NCBI RefSeq assembly: GCF_003264115.1
Contig: NZ_CP021912.1
Coordinates: forward strand, 248,001 to 312,000
Reading direction: 5' to 3'
Source of the DNA: Erythrobacter sp. KY5
GTDB taxonomy: Bacteria; Pseudomonadota; Alphaproteobacteria; Sphingomonadales; Sphingomonadaceae
DNA: 64,000 nucleotides
Shown here: positions 42,475 to 51,026 of the stretch, piece by piece
Layout of the letters: the number at the start of each line of letters is the position of its first letter
Position numbering within the stretch: position 1 is the stretch's first letter
The notes under the pieces: generated by a model
What the model was told of the DNA's origin: nothing
The model's input: only the letters and a program-made list of their open reading frames with translations
The model's database searches: none
Translations under genes and position numbers: made by a program

Positions 42475-43245
42475 TCACCCCATCGCTTCAAGAACGTCCT
42501 CAAGCCGTGCTGGGTCCCCAAGGGCGATGACGCGCCCGTCGCTGTCGGCATCCAATGGGTTGCCCTGCCAGTCGCTCATCGTGCCGCCGGCGCCTTCGAC
42601 CACGGGGACGAGCGCGGCGAAGTCGTGGATTTTGAGGCCTGCCTCCACCACGATATCGACATGGCCGGATGCGACGAGGCCGTAATTGTAGCAGTCGCCG
42701 CCATAGATGATCTTGCGCTCGGCAACCGCCTTGGCAACGCCCATAAAGGCATCGACATCGTCGCCTGAAAACTGGTGCGGGGTGGTGGTGCCGAGAACGG
42801 CGTCGGAAAAGTCCTTGCACGGGCGCACCCTCGCAGGCTTGCCGTTGAAGGTCGTGCCCTCCCCGATCCGCCCGACCCAGCGCTCCTTCGCTATCGGCTG
42901 GTCGATGACGCCAAGGACAGGCCAGCCGTCCTGAAGCAGCGCGATGAGCGTGCCGAAGATCGGACGCCCGGCGATGAAACTGGTCGTGCCATCGATCGGG
43001 TCGAGCACCCATTGGCGCCCTGCGCCTTCGTTACGGGTGCCGTATTCCTCGCCGATAATGCCGTCTTCGGGGTGTTCGGCCTCAATGAGTGCACGCATCG
43101 CGGCCTCGGCTGCACGGTCGGCTTCGGTGACGAAAGAGCGGTCTTCCTTGCGCTCTTCGGCCCATTCGCCGCGAAACAGGGGTCGGATGGCAGCGCCCGC
43201 CGCATCGGCGAGGCGGTTGGCGAGTTGGAGGTCGGCTGGGGTCAT
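42475..43245 (-). CDS. hisN: Histidinol-phosphatase (inositol-monophosphatase family)
   Basis: From ATG 43245 (MTPADLQLANRLADAAGAAIRP) the protein has 256 aa. The IMPase metal motifs are GEEYGTRNEGAGRQWVLDPIDGTTSFIAGRP and the late Asp site in VEAGLKIHDFAALVPVVEGAGG. HisN dephosphorylates histidinol phosphate in histidine synthesis. Other family members act on inositol phosphates, so substrate assignment rests on alphaproteobacterial HisN-like sequence. The upstream in-frame extension crosses the palindromic repeat and is rejected. Confidence 0.9.
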   Translation of the reverse strand: MTPADLQLANRLADAAGAAIRPLFRGEWAEERKEDRSFVTEADRAAEAAMRALIEAEHPEDGIIGEEYGTRNEGAGRQWVLDPIDGTTSFIAGRPIFGTLIALLQDGWPVLGVIDQPIAKERWVGRIGEGTTFNGKPARVRPCKDFSDAVLGTTTPHQFSGDDVDAFMGVAKAVAERKIIYGGDCYNYGLVASGHVDIVVEAGLKIHDFAALVPVVEGAGGTMSDWQGNPLDADSDGRVIALGDPARLEDVLEAMG

Positions 43246-43268
43246 GGGGTTCTCTTTGAAGGTCCGGG

Positions 43269-43349
43269 GCCACCCGCTCCCTCCACCCTTCCACCCGGAT
43301 CGTGACCCGGAGTGATAATCCGGGTGGAAGGGTGGAGGGAGCGGGTGGC
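43269..43349. repeat. Perfect palindromic repeat with 32-bp arms
   Basis: Bases 43269-43300 and 43318-43349 are exact reverse complements (32 bp) around a 17-bp centre. The arms contain tandem CCACCC/CTCC motifs (GCCACCCGCTCCCTCC...). A 15-bp piece of the same arm, with its outer flank, recurs at the window end (63975-63989), indicating a dispersed repeat family. It lies between hisN and the next upstream gene and could act as a REP-like element or terminator. Confidence 0.9.
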
Positions 43350-43363
43350 TTGGCACGCGCGTA

Positions 43364-43723
43364 CTAACGCGCCTGCCAGAAATCGAAAGCCTGTTCTTGG
43401 TGCAATGTGACATAGGCCTTCGCTTCCGCGCCTTCCCAGTCGAGCGGCCATGTGCCTTTCATCGTCTCGGCAAGATGCGAGCGGGCGACGAACCAGCCTT
43501 GGCCCGGAAGCCCGTCGGACTGGCGCACCACGAGGACTGCAAGGTCGGGCTCGCCCGCAACGCGTCCGTCCTGATCGATCGAGTCGAGCACCTTGCACAG
43601 CGCACGCATCTTGGGCCGGGTGAAGCGGTAACCGAGCAGGCCGAGCATTTGCGAATAGGTAAGCGCGTTTCCTGCACGGGCAGCGCCGATGAGGATTTCG
43701 CGGACTTCGGCCTTGTCGAACAC
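43364..43723 (-). CDS. Conserved small protein of unknown function
   Basis: The 119-aa frame from GTG 43723 is MFDKAEVREILIGAARAGNALTYSQML... with GYRFTRPKMRALCKVLDSIDQDGR and WFVARSH, ending HQEQAFDFWQAR. It has no signal peptide or membrane helix. The helical N-terminal part looks like a small winged-helix or DNA-binding-like fold, but I do not recognise it. It is co-directional with prs upstream and separated from it by 112 bp. Confidence 0.7.
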   Translation of the reverse strand: MFDKAEVREILIGAARAGNALTYSQMLGLLGYRFTRPKMRALCKVLDSIDQDGRVAGEPDLAVLVVRQSDGLPGQGWFVARSHLAETMKGTWPLDWEGAEAKAYVTLHQEQAFDFWQAR

Positions 43724-43835
43724 TATTGTTTTTGCGCACGCCCATCCGGGCGCGCGACTTCCTCGCTCATGCGATCAAAGATCGCGTCGCTGCGGACGGC
43801 CGGTCGGCCTTGCGGTCGCGTTGCGACCGATTCCA

Positions 43836-44771
43836 TCAGTCAAACAAGCTGCTGACCGAACTCTCATCGGCAATCCTGCGGATCGCTTCGCCCACCAGCG
43901 GGGCCATCGTCAGGATGCGGATCTTGTCGGATTTCTCCGCCGCTTCGGTCGGGCGGATCGAATCGGAGATCACCAGCTCCTTCAATTGCGAGCCGTCGAT
44001 GCGCGCCACCGCGCCGCCTGAAAGGACGCCGTGGGTGATGTAAGCGGCGACGGATTTCGCCCCGCCCTCTAACAGCGCGTCGGCTGCGTTGCACAGCGTG
44101 CCGCCTGAATCGACGATGTCGTCGATGAGGATGCAGTGCCGCCCTTCGACTTCGCCGATGATGTTCATCACCTCGCTCTCACCGGGACGGTCGCGGCGTT
44201 TGTCGACGATGGCGAGCGGCGCATTGTCGAGCCGCTTGGCCAGCGCGCGCGCGCGCACCACGCCGCCCACGTCCGGGCTGACGACCATCAAATCCTGATC
44301 GCCATAGCGCGCCTGAATGTCGGCAGCCATGACGGGCGCTGCGTAGAGGTTGTCGGTCGGGATATCGAAAAAGCCCTGGATCTGGCCGGCGTGAAGGTCG
44401 ACCGCCAGCACCCGGTCGGCGCCTGCCTCGGTGATGAGGTTCGCGACCAGCTTGGCAGAGATCGGCGTGCGCGGGCCGGGTTTGCGATCCTGACGGGCAT
44501 AGCCGAAATAAGGCACCACCGCCGTGATCCGCTTGGCCGATGCGCGCCGCAGCGCGTCGATGCAGATCAGCAGCTCCATCAGGTTGTCGTTTGCCGGGAA
44601 CGCGGTCGGCTGGACGATAAACACGTCTTCGCCGCGCACGTTTTCGTGGATTTCGACGAAAATCTCTTCATCGGCGAACCGGCGAACGCTCGCATCGGTA
44701 AGCGGGATTTCGAGATAGGCCGCAATCGCGCGCGCGAGCGGCAGGTTCGAGTTGCCCGACATGATTTTCAT
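43836..44771 (-). CDS. prs: Ribose-phosphate pyrophosphokinase
   Basis: The 311-aa class I PRPP synthetase begins [20 protein letters not shown]. It has [67 protein letters not shown], the ribose-phosphate flexible loop in [16 protein letters not shown] and the PRPP motif [14 protein letters not shown]. It makes PRPP for nucleotide, histidine, tryptophan and NAD synthesis. The gene is divergent from the patatin lipoprotein gene. Confidence 0.97.
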   Translation of the reverse strand: MKIMSGNSNLPLARAIAAYLEIPLTDASVRRFADEEIFVEIHENVRGEDVFIVQPTAFPANDNLMELLICIDALRRASAKRITAVVPYFGYARQDRKPGPRTPISAKLVANLITEAGADRVLAVDLHAGQIQGFFDIPTDNLYAAPVMAADIQARYGDQDLMVVSPDVGGVVRARALAKRLDNAPLAIVDKRRDRPGESEVMNIIGEVEGRHCILIDDIVDSGGTLCNAADALLEGGAKSVAAYITHGVLSGGAVARIDGSQLKELVISDSIRPTEAAEKSDKIRILTMAPLVGEAIRRIADESSVSSLFD

Positions 44772-44951
44772 GGATGCGAATCCCCGAAGAGGTGTGCTGC
44801 TGTCCCGCCACGCCTAGCCAAGCGTCATGCAATTGCAACACATCCGCGTGCGTTGTCGTCAGATTGACCCAATGCAGGTTTGCCGCGCTGCCAATTGCGT
44901 CAGCGCTTTTTTGGTGTCAGTCCAGACATGTACGAAAACGGGGGGCCGTTC

Positions 44952-46250
44952 ATGAAGTCGCTATGGGTTGCAATTCTCGCGCTGCTTTTCCTCGGCGCAT
45001 GTTCGCACACGCCGAAGTTCACGCCGGAGGGCGAGAGGTGCGATCTGGTGCGCTATTCGCTTGAAACATCGCTGCCGGGCGAGCGGCCTCTCAAAAGCGT
45101 CATCGAGGAAAATCCGGGCAACATGCTGCTGCTGTCGGGCGGAAGCCAGAACGGTGCGTTCGGCGTCGGCTTTCTCGATGGCTGGCATAAAAGCGGCCGG
45201 ATGCCCGATTTCAGGCTCGTCACCGGGATCAGCACCGGAGCGCTGCAATCGACCGGCGCCTTTATCGGCAGGCCCGAAATATCGGTCAATGGCTACACGA
45301 TCGACGATGAGGGCCAGCTGCTGGTGACCGACATAAACGGTTCGGACATAGAGGACGGGTTCAGCCTCAAGGCGATCTACAAATTGCTGACCAAGGGTTC
45401 GATTTCCGATCTCATCCCGCTGCGCGACCGGCTGGACGAGATCATGACCGACGAGGTCTTGAGAGCCGTGGCGGCGCGCTATCCCGAGGATGTATCAAAG
45501 CGCGACTACCTGCTTGCCGGGGCTACCGACGTCGATCTGGGCGTTGCGGTCGCATTCGACCTGACCGAGGTTGCCGCGCGCTATGCCAAGGCGGGCGACG
45601 AGACGCAGCGCAAGCTGCTCAAGGACTGCTATATCGAGGCTCTGGTGGCCTCATCCATCGTTCCACCGGGCGCGCGTCCGTCCTTCATCGACAATCGCAT
45701 GTATATCGATGGAGGCGTGCGATATGCGGTGTTCGACGACCGGTTCAGCGAAGTGCTCGAGGACCGCTCTACCGACAGGCTGATCCGCGAGGAGGACCGC
45801 CACGCGCTCTATCTCATCCTCAACGCTTCGGGAGATTCGCGCGAGGATTGCCAGAAGGTTGATCCTGCAAATTGCGCTCCCGAGCGGGCGACGATCGGCC
45901 AGCGCAAGGACTGGGAAGTGCTCGACCTTGCGGTGCGCACGCTCGAATTGTTCGAGAACCAGATCAGGCGGCTGTCGGTCGACCGGGCGCGCGAGCGGGC
46001 GCGCAACCAGAACCTGCCGTTCTATTTCGCGCGCATCCGCAACAAGGATCTGAGCGATCCGCATCGCATCTACTCGATCCCGGATTTCGAGGATCAGGGC
46101 CCCAAGACCTGCGAACAATGGCGCAGCATCGACGATGCCGAGGACGACCCGGTCGAATTTCACCGCCGCTTCATGCGCTGCCTGATCGAATATGGCCGCG
46201 ACCGGGCCAGCGAAGCCGAATGGGACTTGCAGCCGCGCGACGACTACTGA
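44952..46250 (+). CDS. Patatin-like phospholipase lipoprotein
   Basis: From ATG 44952 the 432-aa product has a lipoprotein signal MKSLWVAILALLFLGAC with lipobox LGAC. The patatin domain follows: oxyanion loop GGSQNGAFGVGFL, nucleophile GISTGALQ and the catalytic Asp in YIDGGVRYAVF. It is predicted to be a membrane-anchored serine lipase or phospholipase facing the periplasm. It is unlike cytosolic CapV-type CBASS effectors because it is secreted. Its 3' end overlaps the convergent PD40 gene by 7 bp. Confidence 0.9.
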   Translation: MKSLWVAILALLFLGACSHTPKFTPEGERCDLVRYSLETSLPGERPLKSVIEENPGNMLLLSGGSQNGAFGVGFLDGWHKSGRMPDFRLVTGISTGALQSTGAFIGRPEISVNGYTIDDEGQLLVTDINGSDIEDGFSLKAIYKLLTKGSISDLIPLRDRLDEIMTDEVLRAVAARYPEDVSKRDYLLAGATDVDLGVAVAFDLTEVAARYAKAGDETQRKLLKDCYIEALVASSIVPPGARPSFIDNRMYIDGGVRYAVFDDRFSEVLEDRSTDRLIREEDRHALYLILNASGDSREDCQKVDPANCAPERATIGQRKDWEVLDLAVRTLELFENQIRRLSVDRARERARNQNLPFYFARIRNKDLSDPHRIYSIPDFEDQGPKTCEQWRSIDDAEDDPVEFHRRFMRCLIEYGRDRASEAEWDLQPRDDY

Positions 46251-47119
46251 GCCGCTTGGGAGTGCCCGGCGATCATCTCTTCAATGATCGCGGTGGACAC
46301 CCAGCGAATATCCTCGTTGCTCGTGAAAAGCAGCGCCGACCCGTCGAGCGTGACAAGCGGGCACAGCTCATGGCCCGGCGTGTTCACCCGCTCATCGAAC
46401 GCGATGGGATAGGACCATCCGCCTTCGCCATCGGGCAGTGACAGGTAAAGGTCGCCCCGCCCCAGCCCCCGTCGGCGGCTTGAGGCAAAGATCAGGTATC
46501 GGCCTTCGGGGTCGATATAGGGATCGCCCTCATATGCGCGGGTGTTGACGGGTGATGGGAGGCGGGTGGCCTCGCTATCGCTCGCACCCTCAAGACTGGC
46601 CGAATAGATATCGTATCCGCCCTCGTCATTGGCGCGATCGGATGACCAGTAGACCTCGCCTGAACGGGTGATCGAGACGAAATAGTCGTTGCCCGGCCCG
46701 TTGATCGGGGCATCGAGCAGGACCGGGTCCGCCCAATCGCCAGCCTCGTTGCGGGTCAGGTAGCCGATATCCGCATCGCCGCGCGCCCGCGTGATGAAAT
46801 AGAGCCGCGCTTCGTCTTCGGAAAGATAAGGGTCCTGCGCGGTGTATTCAGGGGTTCCAAGGACGTGCTGAGGCCCGGTCCACTCACCGTCCTCCCAATG
46901 CCACGCCTCCATCGACTGCCACTCGCCATGCTCGATCCCGATGGTGATCGTGCGCCGGTCGCGCGACATGGTCGAACAGAACTCGTAGCGGCCCTCTTGC
47001 GAGACCGTTCCTGCGCCCAGCACTTGAGGCTCGCTCGGCGGGACAGGCGCATTGCCGGGGCCTTCGCCCTGAGCGCTTGTTGCAGCCGCGAGGACAATCG
47101 GTGCGAAAAACCAGAGCAT
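46244..47119 (-). CDS. Exported PD40 (TolB-like beta-propeller) protein
   Basis: The 291-aa protein starts with a signal peptide (MLWFFAPIVLAAATSAQG). PD40-type repeats follow: YTAQDPYLSEDEARLYFITRARGDADIGYL, DYFVSITRSGEVYWSSDRANDEGGYDIYSASL and EGDPYIDPEGRYLIFASSRRRGLGRGDLYLS. Such propellers are found in TolB and OmpA-associated proteins. There is no OmpA domain here. It is periplasmic and its partner is unknown. Confidence 0.85.
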   Translation of the reverse strand: MLWFFAPIVLAAATSAQGEGPGNAPVPPSEPQVLGAGTVSQEGRYEFCSTMSRDRRTITIGIEHGEWQSMEAWHWEDGEWTGPQHVLGTPEYTAQDPYLSEDEARLYFITRARGDADIGYLTRNEAGDWADPVLLDAPINGPGNDYFVSITRSGEVYWSSDRANDEGGYDIYSASLEGASDSEATRLPSPVNTRAYEGDPYIDPEGRYLIFASSRRRGLGRGDLYLSLPDGEGGWSYPIAFDERVNTPGHELCPLVTLDGSALLFTSNEDIRWVSTAIIEEMIAGHSQAAQ

Positions 47120-47192
47120 GCTTACCCCCTTGTTCGAAGGTCAGCCTGCGCGAACTGGCTGGATCGGCAAGGGTTTAGCGGCGACCCGCCCC

Positions 47193-48221
47193 TCAACTCC
47201 GGTGCGGCGTAATCCGGTGCTCGCCCTTGATCCACCTTACCGTGCCTGAGGATGCGCGCATCACGACGCTTTCGGTGGTCATGATGATCGCGCCGGTGGA
47301 CTTCCTGCGCTTCTTCACCCCGTCGAGCAGCGATCCGTCCGTGACGCCGGTTGCTGCAAAGATGCAGTCGCCCTTGGCAAGGTCATCGAGCTTGTAGATG
47401 CGGTCGAGATCCTCGATCCCCCACTTCTTCGCGCGCGCCTTTTCATCGTCGTTGCGGAAGACGAGGCGGCCATTGAACTGTCCGCCGACACAGCGCAGCG
47501 CAGCGGCGGCCAGCACGCCTTCGGGTGCGCCGCCCTGGCCCATATACATGTCGATGCCCGTATCCTGATCGGTCACCGCGATCACGCCTGCAACATCGCC
47601 ATCGCCGATCAGGAACACACCGCAACCGATTGAGCGCAGCTCTGCGATAAGGTCGGCATGGCGCGGACGGTCGAGGACGCAGACATTGATGTCGGACGCT
47701 TCCTTGCCCTTTGCAGCGGCCACCGCCTTCACGTTTTCGGTCGGTGATTTGGCAAGGTCGATCACATCGGCAGGCAGGCCCGGCCCAACCGCAAGCTTGT
47801 CCATATAGACGTCCGGTGCGTTGAGCAGGTCGCCCTTCTCCGCTGCTGCGAGAACCGCGAGCGCGTTGGGTCCGGCCTTTGCGGTGATGGTGGTCCCTTC
47901 GAGCGGGTCGAGTGCGATGTCGATCTGCGGCCCCTTACCCATGCCGACCTTCTCGCCGATATAAAGCATTGGCGCTTCGTCGCGTTCGCCTTCGCCGATG
48001 ACGACCGTGCCATCCATGTAAAGCGTGTCGAAAGCGCGGCGCATGGCCTCGACGGCTGCGGCGTCAGCGGCTTTTTCGTCCCCGCGTCCGATCAGCTGCG
48101 CTGCGGCGACCGCAGCGGCCTCGGTCACGCGAACCATTTCCAGGACCAGAACCCGGTCGATCGCGTTTGAATCTTCAGGCTCTTTTGCCGCCAGCACATC
48201 TGTGTCAGTAGGGGTGTTCAT
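47193..48221 (-). CDS. glpX: Class II fructose-1,6-bisphosphatase
   Basis: From ATG 48221 the 342-aa enzyme has the GlpX features VLEMVRVTEAAAVAAAQLIGRGDE, DGTVVIGEGERDEAPMLYIGEKVG, DPLEGTTITA, GDGDVAGVIAVTDQDTGIDMYMGQGGAPEGV and FAATGVTDGSLLDGVK. It dephosphorylates fructose-1,6-bisphosphate in gluconeogenesis. In many alphaproteobacteria it directly follows hom. Here two rightward genes lie in between. Confidence 0.96.
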   Translation of the reverse strand: MNTPTDTDVLAAKEPEDSNAIDRVLVLEMVRVTEAAAVAAAQLIGRGDEKAADAAAVEAMRRAFDTLYMDGTVVIGEGERDEAPMLYIGEKVGMGKGPQIDIALDPLEGTTITAKAGPNALAVLAAAEKGDLLNAPDVYMDKLAVGPGLPADVIDLAKSPTENVKAVAAAKGKEASDINVCVLDRPRHADLIAELRSIGCGVFLIGDGDVAGVIAVTDQDTGIDMYMGQGGAPEGVLAAAALRCVGGQFNGRLVFRNDDEKARAKKWGIEDLDRIYKLDDLAKGDCIFAATGVTDGSLLDGVKKRRKSTGAIIMTTESVVMRASSGTVRWIKGEHRITPHRS

Positions 48222-48297
48222 GCGAAATTCAGTCCTCTTGCGCCTTGTCATCGGCTCAGCTTCGAAACGCAATGCGCTTAGACAGGAGGAGCCGCAT

Positions 48298-48954
48298 TTG
48301 TCGAGCAATGCCGCCCGCCTTTACCGAAAATCGATCCTTTTCGCAGGCGCTCTGGGGCTGGGCGTTTCGCTCGCTGCCCCTGTGGCCGCGCAGGATGACC
48401 AGCCGGTGACACAGGACGCGGAACCCGTCGCACAGGCCGATGGCGAAGACGCCGCGCCCACACCCACCACGCCCACACCCACCACTCCGGCGAGGCGGCC
48501 GCTTCGGCTCGACCTTTCGGTGACTGTCCCGCGCGAGGAATCGGACCGCCTGCTCGAGGAGGATTGCGAGGAAGAGGCCGATGCAGGCCGCATCGCGGGC
48601 GAGATCGTCGTATGCCGCCAGCTTGGCGAGGCGAGCGACGGATCGTGGAACAAGGAAGAATGGGAAAAGCGATATGCCTCGCGCACGCAGGGTGATCAGC
48701 CGGTCAATGTCGCGGGCGGCGGCATTTTCTCCGGACCTGCGACCGTCGGCGGGCTGTGCGTGATACCGCCCTGTCCGCCCGAAGCGGCGCTGATGATCGA
48801 TGTCGAAGCGCTGCCCGAAGCGCCCGAGGGGTCGGACGCCGACCGGATTGCGCGCGGGCTTCCCCCGCTTGGCCGCGATCCCAATCCCACGCCCGAGGAA
48901 ATCGCCGCGCGCCGCCGCGCGCTGGGCCTTGAAGCGCCGCCGGTGCCTGAGTGA
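48298..48954 (+). CDS. Exported four-cysteine protein, first of a tandem pair
   Basis: TTG 48298 is chosen because AGGAGGA lies 8 bp upstream and gives a proper signal peptide (LYRKSILFAGALGLGVSLAAPVAAQ). A longer frame from ATG 48220 would overlap glpX. The 218-aa product has a Thr/Pro-rich linker (about residues 54-66). Cysteines 90, 106, 154 and 159 lie in EDCEEEADAGRIAGEIVVCRQ and GGLCVIPPCPPEAALMIDVEALP. The end is EGSDADRIARGLPPLG. Family unrecognised, but the GEIVVC motif recurs in sphingomonad periplasmic proteins. Confidence 0.8.
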   Translation: MSSNAARLYRKSILFAGALGLGVSLAAPVAAQDDQPVTQDAEPVAQADGEDAAPTPTTPTPTTPARRPLRLDLSVTVPREESDRLLEEDCEEEADAGRIAGEIVVCRQLGEASDGSWNKEEWEKRYASRTQGDQPVNVAGGGIFSGPATVGGLCVIPPCPPEAALMIDVEALPEAPEGSDADRIARGLPPLGRDPNPTPEEIAARRRALGLEAPPVPE

Positions 48955-49580
48955 CATTTCGATGGGGCATGACGCTGGCACTGGTTGCCGCGACCATGCC
49001 CCTCGCCGCGCAGGAACGGGTGCCGATCCCGCTGGATGACGACAACCTGAGCGAGCCGCGTGTCCCGCCGCAGCGGATCGACCTCGCGCCTCAGCCTGCC
49101 GCCGCCCCTGCTCCTTCACAGGCCGACATCCGGGAATGCGAGGAAGAGGTGGATGCGAGCGAAATCTCTGGCGAGATCATCGTGTGTCGCCAGCGCGGCG
49201 ATGATCCTGAAAACTGGTTCTCCGGCTCCGCGCAGGCCTGGGCCGACCGCTATGCGCGTGAGAGCGCCTATATCAACGATCCCCAGGCACCCGATGTCGA
49301 CAACACCCATCATCCCTTCGTCGGCTCGGGGCTGACGATCCTCCTCACCGGTTGCTTCATCCCGCCCTGTCCCGGCCCCCACCCGCTGATGATAGATGTC
49401 GAGGCGCTGCCACCACCGCCCGAAGGCAGCGATGCCGACCGGATCGCGCGCGGGCTCGATCCGATTGGCGAGGATGGCGAGCCATCGCAAGAGGCGCGCG
49501 AATTGCTTGAGCGCGAGCTGGGCCTTCCGCCCTCCCGCTACGATCAGGAGCCCGAAGAAGCGCCAGCTAGTCGGGAATGA
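48951..49580 (+). CDS. Exported four-cysteine protein, second of a tandem pair
   Basis: This 209-aa paralog of its neighbour starts at GTG 48951, overlapping the first gene by 4 bp (GTGA). The signal peptide is MTFRWGMTLALVAATMPLAAQ. Cysteines 63, 79, 135 and 140 are in RECEEEVDASEISGEIIVCRQ and GCFIPPCPGPHPLMIDVEALP, with EGSDADRIARGLDPIG close behind, as in paralog one. Function unknown. It is periplasmic and probably disulfide-stabilised. Its 3' end overlaps convergent hom by 14 bp. Confidence 0.8.
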   Translation: MTFRWGMTLALVAATMPLAAQERVPIPLDDDNLSEPRVPPQRIDLAPQPAAAPAPSQADIRECEEEVDASEISGEIIVCRQRGDDPENWFSGSAQAWADRYARESAYINDPQAPDVDNTHHPFVGSGLTILLTGCFIPPCPGPHPLMIDVEALPPPPEGSDADRIARGLDPIGEDGEPSQEARELLERELGLPPSRYDQEPEEAPASRE

Positions 49581-50907
49581 TAGGCAGCACCAGCGGCGCG
49601 CCGGTCAGGCTTTCCGATCCTTCGAGAAGCGCGAGCGCTCTGGTGACGTTCGCCTCTGGCCCTTCATGCGTGACCATCGCGACCAGCACTTCGCCGCCGC
49701 CCTGTTCGCGGCCCTGCTGGATCAGGCTTTCGATAGAGACATCGGCATCCCGCATCGCCGCGGTGATTTCGGCGAGAACGCCGGGGCGGTCCTTGACCGT
49801 GAAGCGTAGATAGGTGCGCTCTGTCCGGTGACCCGCCTGCGCCGGGCCTAGCGCCTGAAGCTGGTCGACCGGCATCGAGAACGGCGCGCCGACTTCGGCT
49901 CCCTTCCCGAACACGCGTGCAATGTCGATGAGGTCGGCGACCACGGCGCTCGCGGTCGGGCCATCGCCCGCGCCCGCACCCTGAAACAGCAGGCGGCCCG
50001 AAAAGTTGCCTTCAGCAACGACCGCGTTGGTGGGTCCGTCGACGGCGCTCAACGGGTGATCCTTGGCGACAAGGCACGGACGCACGCGCTGGAGGAGTGT
50101 GGGCGTGCCGTCCTCGTCCTGCACGTCGGCCTCTGCAATCAGGCGGATCACGAAGCCGAGCGCATCGGCCTGCGCGATATCGGCAGCGCGCACCTGAACG
50201 ATGCCGGTGGTCGAGACGTTCGCAAAATCGACCTTCGCGCCGAACCCGATGGCAGCAAGGATCGCGAGCTTATGCGCAGCGTCCACCCCTTCGATATCGA
50301 AGGTCGGATCGGCCTCCGCATATCCTAGCGCCTGCGCTTCAGCCAGCGTCTCGGCGAAGTCGGCACCGGTCTCTTCCATCTCGGACAAGATGTAATTGCA
50401 GGTGCCGTTGAGGATGCCGTAAACCTTGGTGAGCGCGTTGGCGCTGGTGCCTTCGCGAAGGCCTTTCACCACGGGGATACCGCCAGCGACCGCCGCTTCA
50501 AACTTGAGCGGCGCGGTGGCCGCTTCCGCCGCCTCGGCAAGCTCCAACCCGTGATGCGCGATCATCGCCTTGTTCGCCGTCACCAGCCCCTTGCCGCCCT
50601 TGAGAGCCGCGCGCGACAGGGCGAGCGCTGGCCCGTCCGATCCGCCGACCAGCTCAACGACCACGTCCACATCCTCGCGCGCGCTCAGCGCGGTCATGTC
50701 GTCTTCCCACGCGAAGGAAGCGATATCCACGCCGCGATCCTTGCGGCGCTCACGCGCGCTGACCGCGACCACCTCGATCCGGCGACCGGCGCGCGCGGCG
50801 ATCAGGTCACGGTTGGTGGCGAGCAGGCGAATGACGCCGACGCCAACCGTGCCTAGCCCGGCAATGGCGATCCGCAGAGGGGATGAAGTGGATGCGTTGG
50901 TGGCCAA
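49567..50907 (-). CDS. hom: Homoserine dehydrogenase
   Basis: TTG 50907 is preferred because CAGGAG lies 8 bp upstream and the longer frame (to 50973) lacks family similarity. The 446-aa protein has the NAD motif IAIAGLGTVGVGVIRLL and GGKGLVTANKAMIAHHG. The catalytic core includes GILNGTCNYILSEME and EADPTFDIEGVDAAHKLAILA. A C-terminal ACT domain (RTYLRFTVKDRPGVLAEIT) gives feedback control. It reduces aspartate semialdehyde to homoserine for threonine and methionine. Confidence 0.95.
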   Translation of the reverse strand: MATNASTSSPLRIAIAGLGTVGVGVIRLLATNRDLIAARAGRRIEVVAVSARERRKDRGVDIASFAWEDDMTALSAREDVDVVVELVGGSDGPALALSRAALKGGKGLVTANKAMIAHHGLELAEAAEAATAPLKFEAAVAGGIPVVKGLREGTSANALTKVYGILNGTCNYILSEMEETGADFAETLAEAQALGYAEADPTFDIEGVDAAHKLAILAAIGFGAKVDFANVSTTGIVQVRAADIAQADALGFVIRLIAEADVQDEDGTPTLLQRVRPCLVAKDHPLSAVDGPTNAVVAEGNFSGRLLFQGAGAGDGPTASAVVADLIDIARVFGKGAEVGAPFSMPVDQLQALGPAQAGHRTERTYLRFTVKDRPGVLAEITAAMRDADVSIESLIQQGREQGGGEVLVAMVTHEGPEANVTRALALLEGSESLTGAPLVLPIIPD

Positions 50908-51026
50908 GCGGGTGCTCCTGTGAGCCGAAGTTTCGTTGTGCAATGCAATATGAGCGGGATGCAGCGCTGGCAATCAGCGCCCCACGCGTCAAGCGGCAAA
51001 TCGAAATCGGGTGTTGCGAGCGAGGG

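Noticed and set aside
43246..43413. Upstream extension of hisN.
   Set aside because: It reads through the palindromic repeat (HPLPPPFHP...), whereas the inositol-monophosphatase fold begins at MTPADLQLANRL.
44952..46250. Patatin protein as a CBASS/CapV-type effector.
   Set aside because: It has a lipoprotein signal and would face the periplasm, and there is no CD-NTase nearby.
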